Shown: positions 60,851 to 64,000 of the stretch, in pieces
Layout: every line of letters begins with the position of its first letter
How positions within the stretch are numbered: the first letter of the stretch is position 1
NCBI RefSeq assembly: GCF_017942085.1
Contig: NZ_JAGKSP010000008.1
Coordinates: forward strand, 186,001 to 250,000
Source of the DNA: Paenibacillus lignilyticus
GTDB lineage: Bacteria; Bacillota; Bacilli; Paenibacillales; Paenibacillaceae
DNA: 64,000 nt
Direction of reading: 5' to 3'
The notes under the pieces: model-generated
The model's input: the letters and a program-made list of their open reading frames with translations, nothing else
Databases searched by the model: none
What the model was told of the DNA's origin: nothing
Made by a program: the position numbers and the translations under genes

Positions 60851-62647
60851 ATGAGCACAACGAGCAAGGGAACGAATCGACTGCAAGGAAGCATGCCCCT
60901 GATTGGCATTCGTCCGATCGTAGATGGACGCCGCGGAGGTATCCGCGAATCGCTGGAAGAAGTAACGATGGAAATGGCCCGAACTACGGCTCAATTCCTA
61001 AGCGAACATTTAAGACATAGCAACGGATTGCCGGTAGAATGCGTCATTGCCGATACTTGCATTGGCGGCGTCGTGGAAGCCGCGCAGGCAGAAGAAAAGT
61101 TTGCTCGTGCGGGCGTCGGGCTGACGATCTCCGTCACACCTTCCTGGTGTTATCCAACGGAGACCATCGATACGCACCCTACTCGTCCCAAAGCGATTTG
61201 GGGCTTCAACGGCACCGAGCGTCCCGGCGCGGTATATTTGGCTGCAGCCCTGTCCGCGCATAACCAGAAGGGATTGCCGGCCTTTAGCATTTACGGCCGC
61301 GACGTTCAGGATATTGGAGATACGACGATTACACCTGATGTACAAGAGAAGCTGCTGCAATTCGCCAGAGCGGGTCTTGCGGTGGCCACCATGCAAGGTA
61401 AATCGTATTTGTCGATGGGCAACGTCTCGATGGGCATCGCGGGTTGTATCGCGGACGAGTCCTTCTTCCAGAAGTACCTCGGTATTCGCAACGAATACGT
61501 GGACATGACGGAATTCGTCAGACGGATGGAGCTCGGCATCTATGACCGGGAAGAATATGAGAAAGCACTGGAATGGACCCGCATTAACTGCATTGAAGGC
61601 AACGAAGTGAATCCTCCGCATCTGCAGCGGACTGCCGAGCAGAAGCAAGGCGATTGGGAAACTGTCGTCAAGATGACGCTTATTGCGCGCGACATGATGG
61701 TTGGCAATCCAAAGCTGGCAGCTATCGGATTCGGTGAAGAAGCGCTCGGACGCAACGCGATCGCGGCAGGCTTCCAAGGTCAGCGCGCATGGACGGACTT
61801 CTATCCGAACGGTGACTTCATGGAAGCGATTCTTACCTCTTCGTTCGACTGGAATGGCATTCGCGAACCATTTATGCTGGCAACGGAGAACGATACGTTA
61901 AACGGCGTGACTATGTTGTTCGGTCACCTGCTCACGAACGCGGCGCAAATCTTCGCGGACGTTCGAACCTATTGGAGTCCTGCAGCGGTTCAGCGCGTAA
62001 CGGGCTATGAGTTAAGCGGGGCAGCCAAGGATGGCGTGATCCATCTCATCAACTCCGGTCCCGCGGCACTTGACGCGACCGGCCAAATGGAAGCGAACGG
62101 CAAGCCGGCAATGAAACCGTTCTGGGACATCACGCAGGAGGATGTCGACAATTGCCTGAAAGCAACACGCTGGTGCCCTGCGGTTGACTTCTTCCGCGGA
62201 GGCGGCTATTCAACCGACTTCACGACACGCGAAGGCATGCCGGTAACCATGGCCCGTATCAATATCATCGACGGCGTCGGACCCGTGCTTCAACTGGCCG
62301 AGGGCTATACGGTCGAACTTCCGGATGAAGTACACGACAAGCTGGATCAGCGGAGCAACAGTACATGGCCGACCACTTGGTTCGTGCCGAATACGACTGG
62401 AGAAGGCCTGTTTAAGGATGTATATACGGTCATGAACAATTGGTGCTCCAACCATGCGGCAGTCAGCTATGGCCATATTGGCGGCGATTTAATCACGCTC
62501 GCTTCCATGCTTCGCATTCCGGTCAGCATGCACAATGTTCCGGATGAGCGGACGTTCCGGCCTTCAGCATGGACTTCATTCGGCGGCATGGACCCGGTAG
62601 GCGCGGATTATCGGGCTTGCCAAACGCTAGGACCTCTATATAAGTAA
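60851..62647 (+). CDS. fucI: L-fucose (D-arabinose) isomerase
   Basis: Manganese-dependent ketol isomerase of 598 residues, converting L-fucose to L-fuculose and, in known enzymes, D-arabinose to D-ribulose. The N-terminus GIRPIVDGRRGGIRESLEEVTM and the active-site segment AIAAGFQGQRAWTDFYPNGDFMEAILTSSFDWNGIREPFMLATENDTLNG match the family closely, with the catalytic Glu and Asp preserved. The end (PAWTSFGGMDPVGADYRACQTLGPLYK type) is complete. AGGAG lies ten bases upstream. It is followed 16 bases later by a ribulokinase gene, not a fuculokinase gene. Confidence 0.95.
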   Translation: MSTTSKGTNRLQGSMPLIGIRPIVDGRRGGIRESLEEVTMEMARTTAQFLSEHLRHSNGLPVECVIADTCIGGVVEAAQAEEKFARAGVGLTISVTPSWCYPTETIDTHPTRPKAIWGFNGTERPGAVYLAAALSAHNQKGLPAFSIYGRDVQDIGDTTITPDVQEKLLQFARAGLAVATMQGKSYLSMGNVSMGIAGCIADESFFQKYLGIRNEYVDMTEFVRRMELGIYDREEYEKALEWTRINCIEGNEVNPPHLQRTAEQKQGDWETVVKMTLIARDMMVGNPKLAAIGFGEEALGRNAIAAGFQGQRAWTDFYPNGDFMEAILTSSFDWNGIREPFMLATENDTLNGVTMLFGHLLTNAAQIFADVRTYWSPAAVQRVTGYELSGAAKDGVIHLINSGPAALDATGQMEANGKPAMKPFWDITQEDVDNCLKATRWCPAVDFFRGGGYSTDFTTREGMPVTMARINIIDGVGPVLQLAEGYTVELPDEVHDKLDQRSNSTWPTTWFVPNTTGEGLFKDVYTVMNNWCSNHAAVSYGHIGGDLITLASMLRIPVSMHNVPDERTFRPSAWTSFGGMDPVGADYRACQTLGPLYK

Positions 62648-62663
62648 AAGGGAGAGATGCCAG

Positions 62664-64000
62664 ATGACGAGAAAGTATGCAATCGGAGTCGATTACGGCA
62701 CAGAATCGGGCAGAGCGCTTCTCGTTGACATAAGCAACGGCCGGGAGGTCGCCTCGCACGTAACCCCATATGGCCACGGAGTTATTGACGAAATACTTCC
62801 GGGAAGCGGACGAAAGCTGGAGCCGGACTGGGCGCTGCAGCATCCCGGTGATTACGTGGAGGTGCTTAGAAAATCCGTGCCTGAGGTACTGCGCCTCTCC
62901 GGTGTGAATGCCGAGGACGTTATCGGGATCGGGATCGACTTTACAGCCTGTACAATGATGCCGTTGAATGCGGAAGGAACCCCTCTATGCATGACACCGG
63001 AGTGGTCGGCCAATCCGCATGCATGGGTAAAGCTATGGAAGCATCATGCGGCGCAGGAAGAAGCAGATCGCATCAACGAGCTCGCAAAGCAGCGGGGAGA
63101 AAGCTTCCCGGCTCGTTATGGGGGCAAACAGTCGTCCGAATGGATGATTGCGAAGATTTGGCAAATCGCGAATGAGTCGAGCGAAATCTACGAAGCCACA
63201 GACCTGTTCATGGAGGCGGCCGATTGGATTGTCATGCAAATGACGGGTAACCCTGTTCGGAATAGCTGCACGGCAGGATACAAAGCAATCTGGCATAAAC
63301 AGGAAGGCTATCCTTCCGATTCATTCTTCACGGCGTTGGATCCTCGCTTGAGCGGGCTGACCGAGACGAAGCTTCGCGGTGAGATCCTCCCGCTCGGCTC
63401 GAGAGCGGGAGGTTTATCCGAGGAGATGGCCGAGATTATGGGCTTGCTTCCGGGCACGGCAGTTGCCGTAGGCAATGTGGATGCACATGCGGCAGTACCG
63501 GCAGTTGGCGCCGTTACGCCTGGCAAGCTCGTCATGGCGATGGGCACCTCGACTTGTCACCTGCTGCTGAGCGAGCAAGAAACGATTGTCGAAGGCATGT
63601 GCGGAGTCGTTGCGGACGGGATCGTTCCGGGGTATTACGGCTACGAGGCGGGACAGTCGGCAGTCGGCGACATCTTCGCTTGGTACATCGACGAAGCGGT
63701 TCCGGAATACGTGGTACAAGCTGCGAAAGCCGAGGACATGAGCGTACATGCTTGGCTGGAACGACAAGCTGCGGCCTATGAGCCGGGCGAAACAGGCTTG
63801 CTCGCGTTGGATTGGTGGAACGGGAACCGTTCAGTGCTCGTAGATGCAGACTTATCAGGCGTGATTCTTGGGTTGACGCTGCTCACCAAGCCGGAGGAAA
63901 TTTATCGGACCTTGCTGGAGGCTACCGCTTTCGGTACCCGGAAAATTATCGACTCGTTCGTCCAACAAGGCATTCGCGTCGATGAGCTATACGCATGCGG
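62664..64000 (+). CDS. araB: Ribulokinase, FGGY family (3' end beyond window)
   Basis: Sugar kinase that phosphorylates L- or D-ribulose. The 445 residues visible are very like Bacillus AraB: the ATP-site start YAIGVDYGTESGRALLV, IGIDFTACTMMPLN, LWKHHAAQEEADRIN, AVGNVDAHAAVPAVG, MGTSTCHLLL and LALDWWNGNRSVLVDADLSG. About 100-115 residues should remain after base 64000. GGGAG lies ten bases before ATG 62664. It follows fucI directly in what is probably one operon. AraB enzymes accept both ribulose enantiomers in known cases, so the pair may serve D-arabinose; L-fuculose is another candidate. Confidence 0.93.
   Translation, partial: MTRKYAIGVDYGTESGRALLVDISNGREVASHVTPYGHGVIDEILPGSGRKLEPDWALQHPGDYVEVLRKSVPEVLRLSGVNAEDVIGIGIDFTACTMMPLNAEGTPLCMTPEWSANPHAWVKLWKHHAAQEEADRINELAKQRGESFPARYGGKQSSEWMIAKIWQIANESSEIYEATDLFMEAADWIVMQMTGNPVRNSCTAGYKAIWHKQEGYPSDSFFTALDPRLSGLTETKLRGEILPLGSRAGGLSEEMAEIMGLLPGTAVAVGNVDAHAAVPAVGAVTPGKLVMAMGTSTCHLLLSEQETIVEGMCGVVADGIVPGYYGYEAGQSAVGDIFAWYIDEAVPEYVVQAAKAEDMSVHAWLERQAAAYEPGETGLLALDWWNGNRSVLVDADLSGVILGLTLLTKPEEIYRTLLEATAFGTRKIIDSFVQQGIRVDELYAC

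Overview
The window looks like chromosome of a spore-forming, S-layer-bearing Bacillales member, most likely Paenibacillus or a close relative such as Cohnella. The signs are two very large secreted proteins ending in triple SLH domains, a CotD-like spore coat protein, a Bacillus-type lipid desaturase (Des), a YesM/YesN-type two-component pair beside a lipoprotein-dependent sugar ABC transporter, an AraB-type ribulokinase, the futalosine menaquinone pathway, and strong GGAGG ribosome binding sites before most genes. I see no rRNA, tRNA, phage, insertion sequence or CRISPR.

Regions. 1-8.2 kb: a BceB-type permease converging on a 2044-residue SLH-anchored subtilisin-like protease. 8.3-10.7 kb: a cystine-type amino-acid ABC operon. 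10.7-15.3 kb: a Bcr/CflA drug exporter, a WbsX/GH99-like protein with an AraC regulator, and a TauE/SafE permease. 15.3-23.4 kb: an acidic low-complexity protein, a 43-residue protein, a flavin amine oxidase, a quinone oxidoreductase, mqnB-mqnD and an MBL hydrolase, with three unusual intergenic repeat arrays between them. 23.4-32 kb: des, a thioredoxin-reductase-like protein, dbpA, an XRE/TPR regulator, cotD, greA, an AraC/GyrI-like regulator and rlmN. 32-44.3 kb: a DUF4091 glycosidase with a CBM9-like protein, a decayed MASE4-GGDEF gene, a MerR-MFS operon, two rhodaneses behind a CsoR/CstR-like operator, catalase, an LTA-synthase-like sulfatase, and a MarR-controlled monooxygenase/methyltransferase pair. 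44.5-64 kb: a carbohydrate-use locus all on the plus strand: giant SLH glycosidase, sensor kinase, response regulator, sugar-binding lipoprotein, two permeases, an intracellular six-hairpin glycosidase, fucI, and araB running off the window end.

In that last locus a plausible flow is: surface glycosidase cuts a polysaccharide, the ABC transporter imports oligomers, the cytoplasmic glycosidase releases the monomer, FucI isomerises L-fucose or D-arabinose, and the AraB-type kinase phosphorylates the ketose. Pairing FucI with a ribulokinase favours D-arabinose, but this is inference.

The most unusual signal is a set of three intergenic arrays sharing a period of about 51 bp. Array A (from 16115) has seven units at exactly 51 bp. 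Arrays B (21514-21697) and C (23057-23232) each hold four short dyads of unrelated sequence (GTTGCA/TGCAAC versus GGTCA/TGACC) with nearly the same spacing, 52-62-51 and 51-61-50 bp, which is five, six and five DNA helical turns. I know of no described family with this architecture.
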